Below, in pieces: positions 44,972 to 52,357 of a DNA stretch of 64,000 nucleotides. Made by a program: the position numbers and the translations under genes. The notes beneath the pieces are model-generated. The model had not been told where the DNA came from. It searched no databases and was given only the letters and a program-made list of their open reading frames with translations. The stretch is taken from NCBI RefSeq assembly GCF_000331025.1, contig NC_020055.1:220270-284269 (forward strand). The letters are read 5' to 3'. Numbering within the stretch: position 1 is the stretch's first letter; the number at the start of each line of letters is the position of its first letter. This DNA comes from Maridesulfovibrio hydrothermalis AM13 = DSM 14728. Its GTDB lineage: Bacteria; Desulfobacterota; Desulfovibrionia; Desulfovibrionales; Desulfovibrionaceae.

Positions 44972-45235
44972 ATGGATACAAAAAATTCGGTTGATTGGAT
45001 AAAACTTATCGGTGGTGGTTTTTCCATGATGACTGCCCCATTTGCTGTACATCCGCATGATCGTAATCGTGCAAATGAATATGTAAAGAAGGCGAGAGCC
45101 CATGGGTTTACTGTTGCTGATGCCGTAGGGCACGCAAAGCATTACCTTCAGTCTGCGAAGGGATGGCCTTATAATGAAGATGAACAGATTCAGCGGGTGA
45201 AGACCTTTATGGCTGGTAAATTACCTAGCAGTTAA
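44972..45235 (+). CDS. Small hypothetical protein downstream of jetD
   Basis: 87 residues with TAGGAGAG upstream, 29 bases after jetD. 'DWIKLIGGGFSMMTAPFAVH' then 'RANEYVKKARAHGFTVADAV' and 'EQIQRVKTFMAGKLPSS'. No family recognised; it looks soluble and basic. Same strand and close spacing suggest it may be cotranscribed with the Jet genes, but the 58-base gap to the next gene and the phage-like nature of its neighbours make an independent origin equally possible. Confidence 0.55.
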   Translation: MDTKNSVDWIKLIGGGFSMMTAPFAVHPHDRNRANEYVKKARAHGFTVADAVGHAKHYLQSAKGWPYNEDEQIQRVKTFMAGKLPSS

Positions 45236-45293
45236 GTCTATTGAAAATGTAGTGGCATTTCTAGTTTAAACCTAACAGCATAGGAGGACTGCC

Positions 45294-45842
45294 ATGCCTG
45301 ATTATCGCTGGTCCCATTATTTAACTGCCCCATGGGAATTGATCGACGAATGGTATCGCGCAGTCAAATTCGGTATCCGCAATCTATGTCAGTGGTTTCC
45401 TGTTATATGGGCTGACCGTCATTATACGTCGGATGGACTATTTAAAGTAATGAGGCACAAACTTGTACTCATGCAACGTGAGCTTCAGCGTGATCCATAC
45501 TACGTTGGGGCTGACCGAGATCTGCACTTGATGCACGTATGTGAATTGCTCTTGGATCGTTACCTGTCAAATAACTATAGCGAAATTTGCCACAGGCATC
45601 ACAAGGAAAAATGGGGTGATATGCGGAGTTTTTTCGAGCCAACATATGACCACTCAACTGGTGATATTGATCCAGATTTCTGCCAGTGGTTTACAGATTG
45701 GCCCAAGGCAACCACTCCGAAGTTGGAAGAGAAAGCCAAGATAGAAATGCGCAAATGCTTTGAACAGGAACGAATGCTGGCAGATCAAGATATTCAGTAT
45801 TTGTTTAAGTTACTGAGTAAACATCACCGTAACTGGGATTAA
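45294..45842 (+). CDS. Hypothetical phage/plasmid-type protein
   Basis: 182 residues, with TAGGAGG before the ATG. Rich in Trp and His ('WYRAVKFGIRNLCQWFPVIW', 'RHYTSDGLFKVMRHKLVLMQ'). Proteins of this look occur in phage genomes as conserved hypotheticals; I know of no function. It is followed 11 bases later by the small acidic protein. Confidence 0.6.
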   Translation: MPDYRWSHYLTAPWELIDEWYRAVKFGIRNLCQWFPVIWADRHYTSDGLFKVMRHKLVLMQRELQRDPYYVGADRDLHLMHVCELLLDRYLSNNYSEICHRHHKEKWGDMRSFFEPTYDHSTGDIDPDFCQWFTDWPKATTPKLEEKAKIEMRKCFEQERMLADQDIQYLFKLLSKHHRNWD

Positions 45843-45853
45843 GGAGATATTTA

Positions 45854-46078
45854 ATGTCTAGTGATGAAAATATTATTGAATTAGGGGCTACTGATTCTGC
45901 TTTCGTTGTACGCGGTGACGGATCACATGATATTTTTTTGGAAAAACAAGAAGACACAGACGAAATTTCTGAAGCAGCTTATTTAGTTGCAGGGCTTTCG
46001 ATTGCCTATGTCCACCAGCCTGAAAAGTTGAAAGAATTTGTCGATCAAGTCTTTGTATCTGTTGATGGGGATGAATAG
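45854..46078 (+). CDS. Small acidic hypothetical protein
   Basis: 74 residues with AAGGAGATATTTA ribosome site. Strongly acidic ('SHDIFLEKQEDTDEISEAAY') and without motif. Acidic phage proteins of this size can be DNA mimics that inhibit defence systems, but nothing here shows that. Confidence 0.55.
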   Translation: MSSDENIIELGATDSAFVVRGDGSHDIFLEKQEDTDEISEAAYLVAGLSIAYVHQPEKLKEFVDQVFVSVDGDE

Positions 46079-46085
46079 GGATATA

Positions 46086-46223
46086 TAGTTTCCAGCTTTA
46101 TTGTTCAAAATTTATGACCTGATTTCGATTGCCTTAATTTAGTTTCCATCTTTATTTTTAATGTTCGAAATTTAAACTATATAAATTAAAATAGTTAAGC
46201 GTGCTTTAGTTTCCAACTTTATT
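46086..46223. repeat. Three direct repeats TAGTTTCCANCTTTATT
   Basis: Near-identical 17-base units at 46086-46102, 46140-46156 and 46207-46223, differing only at one base (G, T, A). Distances are 54 and 67 bases. They lie in the gap upstream of the AlbA_2-like gene remnant and end 13 bases before its ATG, so they may be binding sites for a regulator of that gene. Confidence 0.6.
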
Positions 46224-46236
46224 ACTCTCCCACAGT

Positions 46237-46410
46237 ATGAATAAAAAAGAACTTTTGAATATTCTAAACCAACATGAATGGGAGTATATTGAGTTCAAGG
46301 CGGCACAAACAGTTGTTTCCAAAAGTGTATATGAATCTGTGTTAGCTTTTGCCAATACGGAAGGCAGACATTTGTTTTTTGGGATAGAAAAGATGGCTCT
46401 GGAAATATAA
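46237..46410 (+). pseudogene. AlbA_2/Schlafen-like gene, 5' fragment
   Basis: ATG 46237 encodes 'MNKKELLNILNQHEWEYIEF' and 'SVLAFANTEGRHLFFGIE', the typical start of AlbA_2 (Schlafen-related) proteins. It then frameshifts at GAAAAG (46387-46392) and stops at TAA 46408-46410. In the corrected frame 'DGSGNITTSGKIWGLAASH' continues to about 46460, where the IS3 relic junction follows. Such proteins occur in transcription control and phage defence. Broken here. Confidence 0.6.
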
Positions 46411-46496
46411 CAACGAGCGGCAAAATATGGGGATTGGCGGCATCACACCGATGTAAAAAATGAGAATGCCCGCATAGCCTCTACTCTTCAATCCCT

Positions 46497-47276
46497 TTAT
46501 AAAGGGGGGACTACCGATAGCTCCCATGCAAGCACATATCTGCTCCGCCAGTCTATTACAGCCGCCAGATACATAAATCCGCATCTCATCGGAATATATG
46601 TAATATCGGCACTCCAAACCTGATTCACATTTTTTATCTCCACATCTCGAAGGAGATAAGGGTAAATACGATGTTTCCGAGCTGGCTTGCTTGTATGCGG
46701 ACCGGGCGTAATGGCCTGCAACCCCATCTTGCGCATCAGCCGTGCTGTCCGTTTATGGTTAACAGAATATCCCTGTTCCCTTAGCTTATCCGTCATTCGT
46801 GGTGAACCGAATTCAGGATGCCGCAAATACTGTTCATCGATCAAACGCATGAACCTTAGATTCTCTCCCGATTCAGGAACCGGCTTGTAGTAAATCACAG
46901 ATCTGGAAACGCTTGCCAGCCGGCACTGTCGGCGGATGGAATAATTCCGCTCAGGTCTTATCCAATTTCGCCGTTTGACAGCGGGCAAGCTCAAAGCTTT
47001 TTTTTCAAGCCACTTAATATCCATTTTAAGACGGCCGATCTCTTCATAAAGAGGGGCTGTTACTTCATCCTCTGACTTTACGGAAGAACCTGATCCATTG
47101 GAAAAAAGTTCTGATGCATTTTCCAGAAGTTGTTTTTTCCACTTAGAAATCTGGTTAGGATGAACCTGATGTTCAGCTGCCAGTTCGGTCAAGGTTTTCA
47201 CCCCGCGAACTGCTTCTAAAGCAATTTTGGCCTTAAATTTGTCCGAAAATTTACGTCTCTTTTTACCCATTTTCAT
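46497..47276 (-). pseudogene. IS3-family transposase with orfA and orfB fused in one frame, C-terminus lost
   Basis: 259 residues read through from orfA into orfB. The A8 run at the joint (GAAAAAAAAGC, near 47000-47007) puts both halves in one frame, where copy A has A7. The first two catalytic regions are partly present ('NQVWSADITYIPM' with the first Asp; 'VIDWRSRYVLAWELS'). The second Asp and the Glu are missing because the element is cut at 46516. IS3 elements normally use a -1 slip at such an A run to make the fusion. Confidence 0.75.
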
Positions 47277-47349
47277 ACGTCCTGTTGTTATCAGTTTATG
47301 GACGCAGATTCCACCTTAACCGGTGGTCCTAAAATCGGGGTGAAGCGCA
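46516..47349 (-). mobile_element. IS3-family element, copy B (3' truncated)
   Basis: On the minus strand it starts at TGCGCTTCACCCCGATTTTA (end 47349) and stays nearly identical to copy A up to 46516, where the last part of orfB is lost. The other terminal repeat is absent. The left junction lies beside a broken AlbA_2-like gene; the right end abuts a gene fragment. Not autonomous. Confidence 0.85.
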
Positions 47350-47628
47350 CTATATGATTCTCTTGGAGATCTCAACTTCTCAAGTTCTTCTGTAGGACTC
47401 CCTGCATCTCCCCCTGAAATTGGGGGCGGGAATAGCCAAGCTTTCTCCATTCCCGGTGGAGATGTTAACAGCCAAGTTTCAAATTTGAATAATTCCGTTA
47501 CAGGTTCCCTAGGTAGAAGCGTAAACGCCCAACATCAAGCACATAAAGACAAAGTATTCAACAGCATGTCCGACTCTCCAGGTAATAATCGAGACAACTT
47601 AGATATTGTTCCAAAACCACTATATTAA
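47350..47628 (+). pseudogene. 3' end of an unrecognised gene cut by IS3 copy B
   Basis: From the IS end the plus strand is open to TAA at 47626-47628, reading 'GLPASPPEIGGGNSQAFSIP' and 'LGRSVNAQHQAHKDKVFNSM'. There is no start codon. The Gly/Ser/Asn-rich hydrophilic tail resembles the C-terminal ends of conjugation proteins such as TraG or VirB6/TrbL types, but I cannot assign it. A hairpin follows the stop. Confidence 0.45.
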
Positions 47629-47649
47629 CTTTGCCGGATATAATGAAAA

Positions 47650-47682
47650 TGGCCCCCATAGCTTAGTCGTCTATAGGGGCCA
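47650..47682. terminator. Hairpin between convergent genes
   Basis: TGGCCCC-C-ATAG / CTAT-A-GGGGCCA forms an 11-bp stem with one internal mismatch and a 9-base loop. It lies between the plus-strand gene fragment and the minus-strand zinc-ribbon gene, so it probably ends both transcripts; the T run is weak. Confidence 0.55.
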
Positions 47683-47705
47683 TAAATGTTTTCAAGCCAA
47701 TTATT

Positions 47706-47999
47706 TTATACCTTACGCCCAAGAGTCCACATTTCAGCCAAACTCCTTCTCCCTACAAACGCCCCACATTCATCGCAGATAAGTACATTAATCTGGGAAT
47801 GCTTATTGTAGTGAACTTGGCGCTTACATTTAGGGCAGTAAATTTTACCATCCCTATCTTTAATTTTGTTAGCTAAAGGGACTCGCAAATAATTACATAT
47901 CTTAAAAAATTGAAGCAAAACAATTGCTGCTATAAATAAAAGAGCTTTTGCCTTCATAGGCAGATTCCAAAGAATATCTACATATTCATTTAACTGCAT
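47706..47999 (-). CDS. Membrane-anchored zinc-ribbon protein
   Basis: 97 residues; the start at 47999 ('MQLNEYVDILW') has AGGAGG seven bases upstream, better than an ATG 9 bases further up. One membrane helix ('KALLFIAAIVLLQFF', about 15-30) is followed by a zinc ribbon with 'YCPKCKRQVHYNKH' and 'ICDECGAFVG'. Function unknown; it may have belonged to the same lost element as the gene fragment next to it. Confidence 0.6.
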   Translation of the reverse strand: MQLNEYVDILWNLPMKAKALLFIAAIVLLQFFKICNYLRVPLANKIKDRDGKIYCPKCKRQVHYNKHSQINVLICDECGAFVGRRSLAEMWTLGRKV

Positions 48000-48324
48000 T
48001 CTATGCACCTCCTATTCATTTAAAGTAAGATTATTTTATAAAAACAACGACGCAGTGTAAATACTAGCACAAAAGAAGTGTAGGAAATTCAGATCATTCG
48101 GAGACAATTTAAAATACATCTATTAGGTTAAAATATTTTATTCCCCTTAAAATAAGACTACAAAACCGTCCTCATTTTATGTATGGTAAAAACAATTCAT
48201 CCAGCAGTTTCATACTGCACTAATGGACAGGCGGCTGACCTGTATAAAAAAACAACTAACCCGTCAGGGAGAATTTTTTTCCTGACAGAAAAAAGCTCTC
48301 TTTGACATAAACAAGGAGAGTTTG
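48000..48324. other. Intergenic region, no gene seen
   Basis: AT-rich; contains CCGTCAGG...CCTGACAG (48257-48288) as a possible short hairpin and AAGGAG before the next gene. Nothing else supported. Confidence 0.35.
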
Positions 48325-48552
48325 ATGCAATATAGCCTTATTGCTCTTCTAGTTCTTTTCGTTTTGGCTTTTTTGTCAGGACCATTAAAAAAGCTAGAAA
48401 GCAAGATAGCTTCCTCACATGAAGACGAGAGCTTAACCGCTTACGACATCCCGGCTGACGAAGTTGTGGATCTCGAAACCCCCACCTATCTCAGAAAAGG
48501 CATACAACTTACCTCTGGCAAGTCAGGTATTCCTTCCCCTGTAAGGTTCTAA
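48325..48552 (+). CDS. Small protein with N-terminal membrane anchor
   Basis: 75 residues from ATG 48325 (AAGGAG 8 bases before). Residues 4-21 ('LIALLVLFVLAFLSG') form a membrane helix or signal anchor, followed by a hydrophilic acidic part ('AYDIPADEVVDLETPTYLRK'). No family recognised. Confidence 0.5.
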   Translation: MQYSLIALLVLFVLAFLSGPLKKLESKIASSHEDESLTAYDIPADEVVDLETPTYLRKGIQLTSGKSGIPSPVRF

Positions 48553-48705
48553 CAACCAAATTCTATTCAACCCGAATCGGGCGCAATCCCGATACGGGAT
48601 AGGTGCGTCTGATTTACAACTTAAATGAGGCACACGTAACCGTCCAAGCACCTGCATCTTGCATTAAATTCCCAGCATGACATAGTCCTCTTTCATTCAA
48701 GGAGG

Positions 48706-49029
48706 ATGACTGTGAAGAATAAAAATAATTTCTGGGAAAAACATATTAATGCATGGGAAAACAGCGGTGTGTCTCAGGCTGAATATTGCCGCAAAAATGG
48801 CATTTCCGTTAAAACCTTTGGCTATCGTAAACGTAGGATGGCTGCGGCTGCCATACCGCCAAAAATTGTTCCTATCCCGCAAACCGCACTTCCGACTGAA
48901 AGCAACTCACGGATCAGTAAGCCTATAAATCTCTATGTTCCCGGAGGTTTTCGAATAGAAGTTGAACCTGATTTTTGTCAGATCACCCTAAAACGTATGC
49001 TTGAAGTTGTTTCCAATGCTTCCGTTTGA
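48706..49029 (+). CDS. tnpA: IS66 TnpA (OrfA)
   Basis: 107 residues with CAAGGAGGATG upstream. N-terminal helix-turn-helix 'NAWENSGVSQAEYCRKNGIS' typical of IS66 TnpA, followed by the short C-terminal domain ('PINLYVPGGFRIEVEPDFCQ'). Overlaps tnpB. Accessory protein of IS66 transposition. Confidence 0.85.
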   Translation: MTVKNKNNFWEKHINAWENSGVSQAEYCRKNGISVKTFGYRKRRMAAAAIPPKIVPIPQTALPTESNSRISKPINLYVPGGFRIEVEPDFCQITLKRMLEVVSNASV

Positions 49030-49369
49030 TTCCAAATCGCAGGTATACATTGTGCTCGGTGCAACTGACATGCGCAAAGCCGTTAACGGACTTTCGATCA
49101 TGGTGGAGGATCATCTGGATCTTAAGCTGTTTACGGGCAACTTTTTTGTCTTTTGCAATCGCGTACGCACGATAATCAAGGTTTTATACTGGGATAACAA
49201 TGGCTTCTGCCTTTGGCAGAAACGTCTTGAAAAGCACCGTTTTTTCTGGCCTGAATCGGAGCAGGAAGTTCTTGAATTCAGCTTTCGGCAGTTGCGTTGG
49301 TTGCTTGAAGGTCTTGATCTTGTCCAAACTCGAGGACACTCCTCACTGAGCTATTCTACTATTCTTTAA
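49016..49369 (+). CDS. tnpB: IS66 TnpB (Orf2)
   Basis: 117 residues from ATG 49016, overlapping tnpA by 14 bases as usual. The TnpB core 'YIVLGATDMRKAVNGLSIMV' and 'GNFFVFCNRVRTIIKVLYWD' is intact, as is 'GFCLWQKRLEKHRFFWPESE'. Required for IS66 transposition; mechanism unclear. Confidence 0.9.
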   Translation: MLPFDSKSQVYIVLGATDMRKAVNGLSIMVEDHLDLKLFTGNFFVFCNRVRTIIKVLYWDNNGFCLWQKRLEKHRFFWPESEQEVLEFSFRQLRWLLEGLDLVQTRGHSSLSYSTIL

Positions 49370-49467
49370 TGCAATGAAATAATTGTGTTTGCGGCAAAAT
49401 AAGATACTCTTTTCCGCATGGACAAAGACTTCTACCCGATGATTTTGAAAAGCTGAAAAAGCTTATT

Positions 49468-51045
49468 TTGCAGCAGAATCGACTCCTTGCAGAGAAAGAT
49501 ATAGTGATTGCGAATAAAGAAGCTGTTATTGCCGATCAAGATGCAGTTATCGCTGATAAAAGCACTGTTATTGATGAATTATCAGAGCAGGTGCGTCTCC
49601 TCAAAGCCATCGCCTTTGCCAAGAAATCGGAAACGGCAAAGAAACCCGCCAAAGACGAGTATCAGTATTCCCTTTTTGACGAAGCCGAGTTCGTTTGCGA
49701 GCTCCCCTCGTCCGAACAGGAGCCGGAGGTCGTGCAGGTTCCGGCACATTGCCGTGCGAAAAAAGGTCGTAAACATATTTCCGAGTCCATTCCCCGCGAA
49801 GAAATTGTCCATGACATTCCCGCTGAAGAAAAAATCTGCGCCTGTGGCTGTGAATTGATTCGCATCGGTGAGGTCGTCAGCGAGAAACTTGACTACGTTC
49901 CTGCCAAAATCCGAGTTTTGCGCCATATCCGTCCCAAGTATGCCTGCAAAAAATGTGAAGGAACTGAAGATGATGGGCAGACCGTTAAGGTTGCACCGAT
50001 GCCACCTCAACTTATCCGACAGGGCATCGTCACCCCGGGACTTCTGGCGCATATCATGACCAACAAATTCTGTGACGGGCTTCTTTTTTATCGCCAAAAC
50101 AAAATGTTCGAGCGACTGGGAATCGATATTTCACGCTTCACCATGTCGAACTGGACAGTGTTGGCGGCACAGCGATGCGGTCTGCTCATGGAACTGATGT
50201 ACGAACATTTGCGCTGCGGCGGGATCATCAATCTAGATGAGACTCCAGTGCAGGTGCTCAAGGAACCGGGCCGGGAAAACACGACAAAATCATACATGTG
50301 GGTGGCCTGCAGGAGCGGGACAAAACCGGTAGTCCTGTTTCATTATGCACCGAGCCGTGCCGGGAAAATTGCCACTGAAATTGTAGGGGATTTTAAGGGA
50401 GTTCTGCAAACCGATGGCTATGCAGGATACAATGCTCTCGGTGGTTCCGAAGGAATTGTTCATGCGGGTTGCCTTGTACACGTGCGCCGAAAATTTATGG
50501 ATGTCCTTAAGGCCGGATCGAAAAAGAAAAAAGGCACTGCATCGACCGTAATTAATTTGATCGCGAAGCTTTACAGGCTGGAAAGTCGGGCACGCAAGGA
50601 TGGATTTTCTCCGGAAGAAATTTTGAATATGCGAACTGAAAAGGCTCGTCCGCTTCTTAATAAAATTTATGAAATAATTTTAAAATCAGCCGGGTCGATA
50701 CCTCCGACAAGTCTTCTAGGTAAAGCACTTTCATACGCTTTAGGACAATGGCCACGGATTACGGTTTACCTTGAAAATCCGGCACTCACTCCCGATAACA
50801 ATATCGCTGAAAATGCTATACGTCCTTTCGCTGTGGGCCGTAAAAATTGGCTATTCAGTGGTTCTCCGCGAGGAGCCGATGCCAGCGCGACCTTCTACAG
50901 CCTCATCGAAACCGCCAAAGCCAATAATCTTAATCCTTCTGACTACCTCTACGAACTCTTCGAAAAACTTCCTCACGCACAATGCCGTGCCGATTTGGAA
51001 GAACTCATGCCATGGAATCTCGCAAATAACGCCGAAATAAAATAG
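49468..51045 (+). CDS. tnpC: IS66 TnpC transposase; start region frameshifted
   Basis: 525 residues readable from TTG 49468. It has the coiled N-terminus, a zinc-like 'ICACGCELIRIG', and the DDE transposase: 'GGIINLDETPVQVL' (first Asp), 'GVLQTDGYAGYN' (second Asp), and 'PDNNIAENAIRPF' with the Glu. The natural start is probably ATG 49418 ('MDKD'), but that frame stops after 12 codons. The codons for 'LPDDFEKLKKLILQQN' follow in the tnpC frame, so a base seems lost near 49430. The main frame is intact. Confidence 0.85.
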   Translation: MQQNRLLAEKDIVIANKEAVIADQDAVIADKSTVIDELSEQVRLLKAIAFAKKSETAKKPAKDEYQYSLFDEAEFVCELPSSEQEPEVVQVPAHCRAKKGRKHISESIPREEIVHDIPAEEKICACGCELIRIGEVVSEKLDYVPAKIRVLRHIRPKYACKKCEGTEDDGQTVKVAPMPPQLIRQGIVTPGLLAHIMTNKFCDGLLFYRQNKMFERLGIDISRFTMSNWTVLAAQRCGLLMELMYEHLRCGGIINLDETPVQVLKEPGRENTTKSYMWVACRSGTKPVVLFHYAPSRAGKIATEIVGDFKGVLQTDGYAGYNALGGSEGIVHAGCLVHVRRKFMDVLKAGSKKKKGTASTVINLIAKLYRLESRARKDGFSPEEILNMRTEKARPLLNKIYEIILKSAGSIPPTSLLGKALSYALGQWPRITVYLENPALTPDNNIAENAIRPFAVGRKNWLFSGSPRGADASATFYSLIETAKANNLNPSDYLYELFEKLPHAQCRADLEELMPWNLANNAEIK

Positions 51046-51119
51046 TTACAGATATTTTCGTTCCCTCTTCATATACCAGCTTTGCAAGCTGTCACAGGTG
51101 CAGCTGTTTGAACGGTTAC

Positions 51120-51392
51120 AAAGTTTTCAGCAAGGCTCAGTACCGTATGGAGATGATCGCCCGGACTGAGATGTTGCGGGCGCATAACATGGGCAGACTC
51201 AAGTTTCACCAGCATGTTGGAATCAAAAAATTAGAGTGGATGACCATGGGCGATGAGCGGACCTGTACGGTCTGTGGACCTCTCGATGGCAAAATATATC
51301 CCATCGACAAATTTCCGGGGCAACCGGCACACCCATTCTGCAGATGCACCAACCTTCCTATTCTTATTGATATTAAGTTGAAAAAAATTTGA
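51120..51392 (+). pseudogene. C-terminal fragment of a phage MuF (gp30/SPP1 gp7-like) head protein
   Basis: Right after the IS66 end the frame reads 'AQYRMEMIARTEMLRAHNMG', 'GDERTCTVCGPLDGKIYPID' and 'PAHPFCRCTNLPIL', the unmistakable C-terminal signature of MuF head morphogenesis proteins (ART..., CxxC...HPxCRC). The N-terminal part has been removed by the insertion. The prophage at 1-23 kb lacks exactly this gene class, so the fragment may be a displaced piece of it or of a second Mu-like phage. Confidence 0.8.
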
Positions 51393-51397
51393 GAGAA

Positions 51398-52357
51398 TTA
51401 TTGTCCAGAATAGGGGCCTAAAAATCTCTCTCCATTGAAATGAATGAGGTGTGAAGGGGCGTCAGCCACCCACACCTCAGTTTCCCAAGCAATTTCGCCA
51501 AGATAACGTCCCATCAAGGAGCGATTCGGGAAAGCAGTTACATATACGAGTCCAGCCGTTGAACTTGAAAATAATTGGGATAATTCAGCATGCCTTTTAC
51601 CGTCAACCGGACCGTGACTTGTTACTGATTCAATCAGGAGCAGCCAATTTCTTTGCTTACAGTATAAAACAACGTCTGGCATTTTACCGTGAGAATCAAC
51701 ACTGACGCCAAGTTCTGTTAATAATGGAGCATCGAAGTATCCCCACTTATCTCCTGTATCTCCAGCATATATCAAAACGCCACCTGGGACAAAGCGTGGG
51801 CCAAACTCTTCAATAATATCTCGTATAAGTTCGCTGTGTTCACCGGGACTTAGAGATATTTCTTTTCCTTCTGTAATTTTTACAGCTACTTTATTCTGTT
51901 CTCTTTCCATGGCGTAGCGTGCTGCTAATGTCTCACGTTCTGAAAGATAAGATGCGAGATTGTTGTGCCAAGCATCTGTCCCAAATGATTTCAATAAACT
52001 CAATACATTGTCTTCAATCTGGTAAACTGCTTTTGGACTATTTACAGGCCTATCCGGTTTGTCAGGGTTATAAAGTGCAATACCCGCATCTACAAATTGA
52101 TGCATGCTTTGACGACGAACCGTTTCCCGGGTATTAGGAGCGTATTCTTTGTTGTAGTGTTCTCTTGCCCAGTTCATAATTGGAGTAATGCCCATTAGCG
52201 GATTTTCCGATTGATTCCATTCTTTACCCGGACTTAGGTTCAGTAAAGCCAATAAGCAAAGAGCTGAACGCTCATTTTGCTGTGCACGAGGCATTCCTAA
52301 AGATGCCAATATGTTTATGGCATCATCAATGTATTTTTGTGGGTTAAACTTATTCAT
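51398..52357 (-). CDS. Type II restriction endonuclease, BsuBI/PstI family
   Basis: 319 residues. The C-terminal half has the family's catalytic region: 'VLIYAGDTGDKWGYFDAPLL', 'PDVVLYCKQRNWLLLIESVT' and 'SHGPVDGKRHAELSQLF'. The PD...ES(x)T...K arrangement fits the PD-(D/E)xK fold of PstI and BsuBI, which cut CTGCAG. Whether this enzyme has the same specificity cannot be told. Its start overlaps the stop of the methyltransferase gene (ATGA), as expected for one R-M operon. Confidence 0.88.
   Translation of the reverse strand: MNKFNPQKYIDDAINILASLGMPRAQQNERSALCLLALLNLSPGKEWNQSENPLMGITPIMNWAREHYNKEYAPNTRETVRRQSMHQFVDAGIALYNPDKPDRPVNSPKAVYQIEDNVLSLLKSFGTDAWHNNLASYLSERETLAARYAMEREQNKVAVKITEGKEISLSPGEHSELIRDIIEEFGPRFVPGGVLIYAGDTGDKWGYFDAPLLTELGVSVDSHGKMPDVVLYCKQRNWLLLIESVTSHGPVDGKRHAELSQLFSSSTAGLVYVTAFPNRSLMGRYLGEIAWETEVWVADAPSHLIHFNGERFLGPYSGQ

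Larger units (their letters stand above)
48636..51119 (+). mobile_element. IS66-family insertion sequence, fullest copy
   Basis: 2,484 bases bounded by GTAACCGTCCAAGCACCTGC on the left and GCAGCTGTTTGAACGGTTAC on the right, which are imperfect inverted repeats of the IS66 type. Carries tnpA, tnpB and tnpC in the usual order. The 8 bases on each side (AGGCACAC and AAAGTTTT) differ, so no target duplication is left, which argues for recombination or deletion at one flank. The right flank is a phage MuF fragment. Confidence 0.9.

Noticed and set aside
46086..46223. CRISPR array
   Set aside because: Only three 17-base repeats with unequal 37- and 50-base intervals and no cas genes; the repeats sit in a promoter-like position.
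49582..50097. 171-codon minus-strand frame inside IS66 tnpC
   Set aside because: Antisense to a conserved transposase; the same shadow is expected in every IS66 copy.
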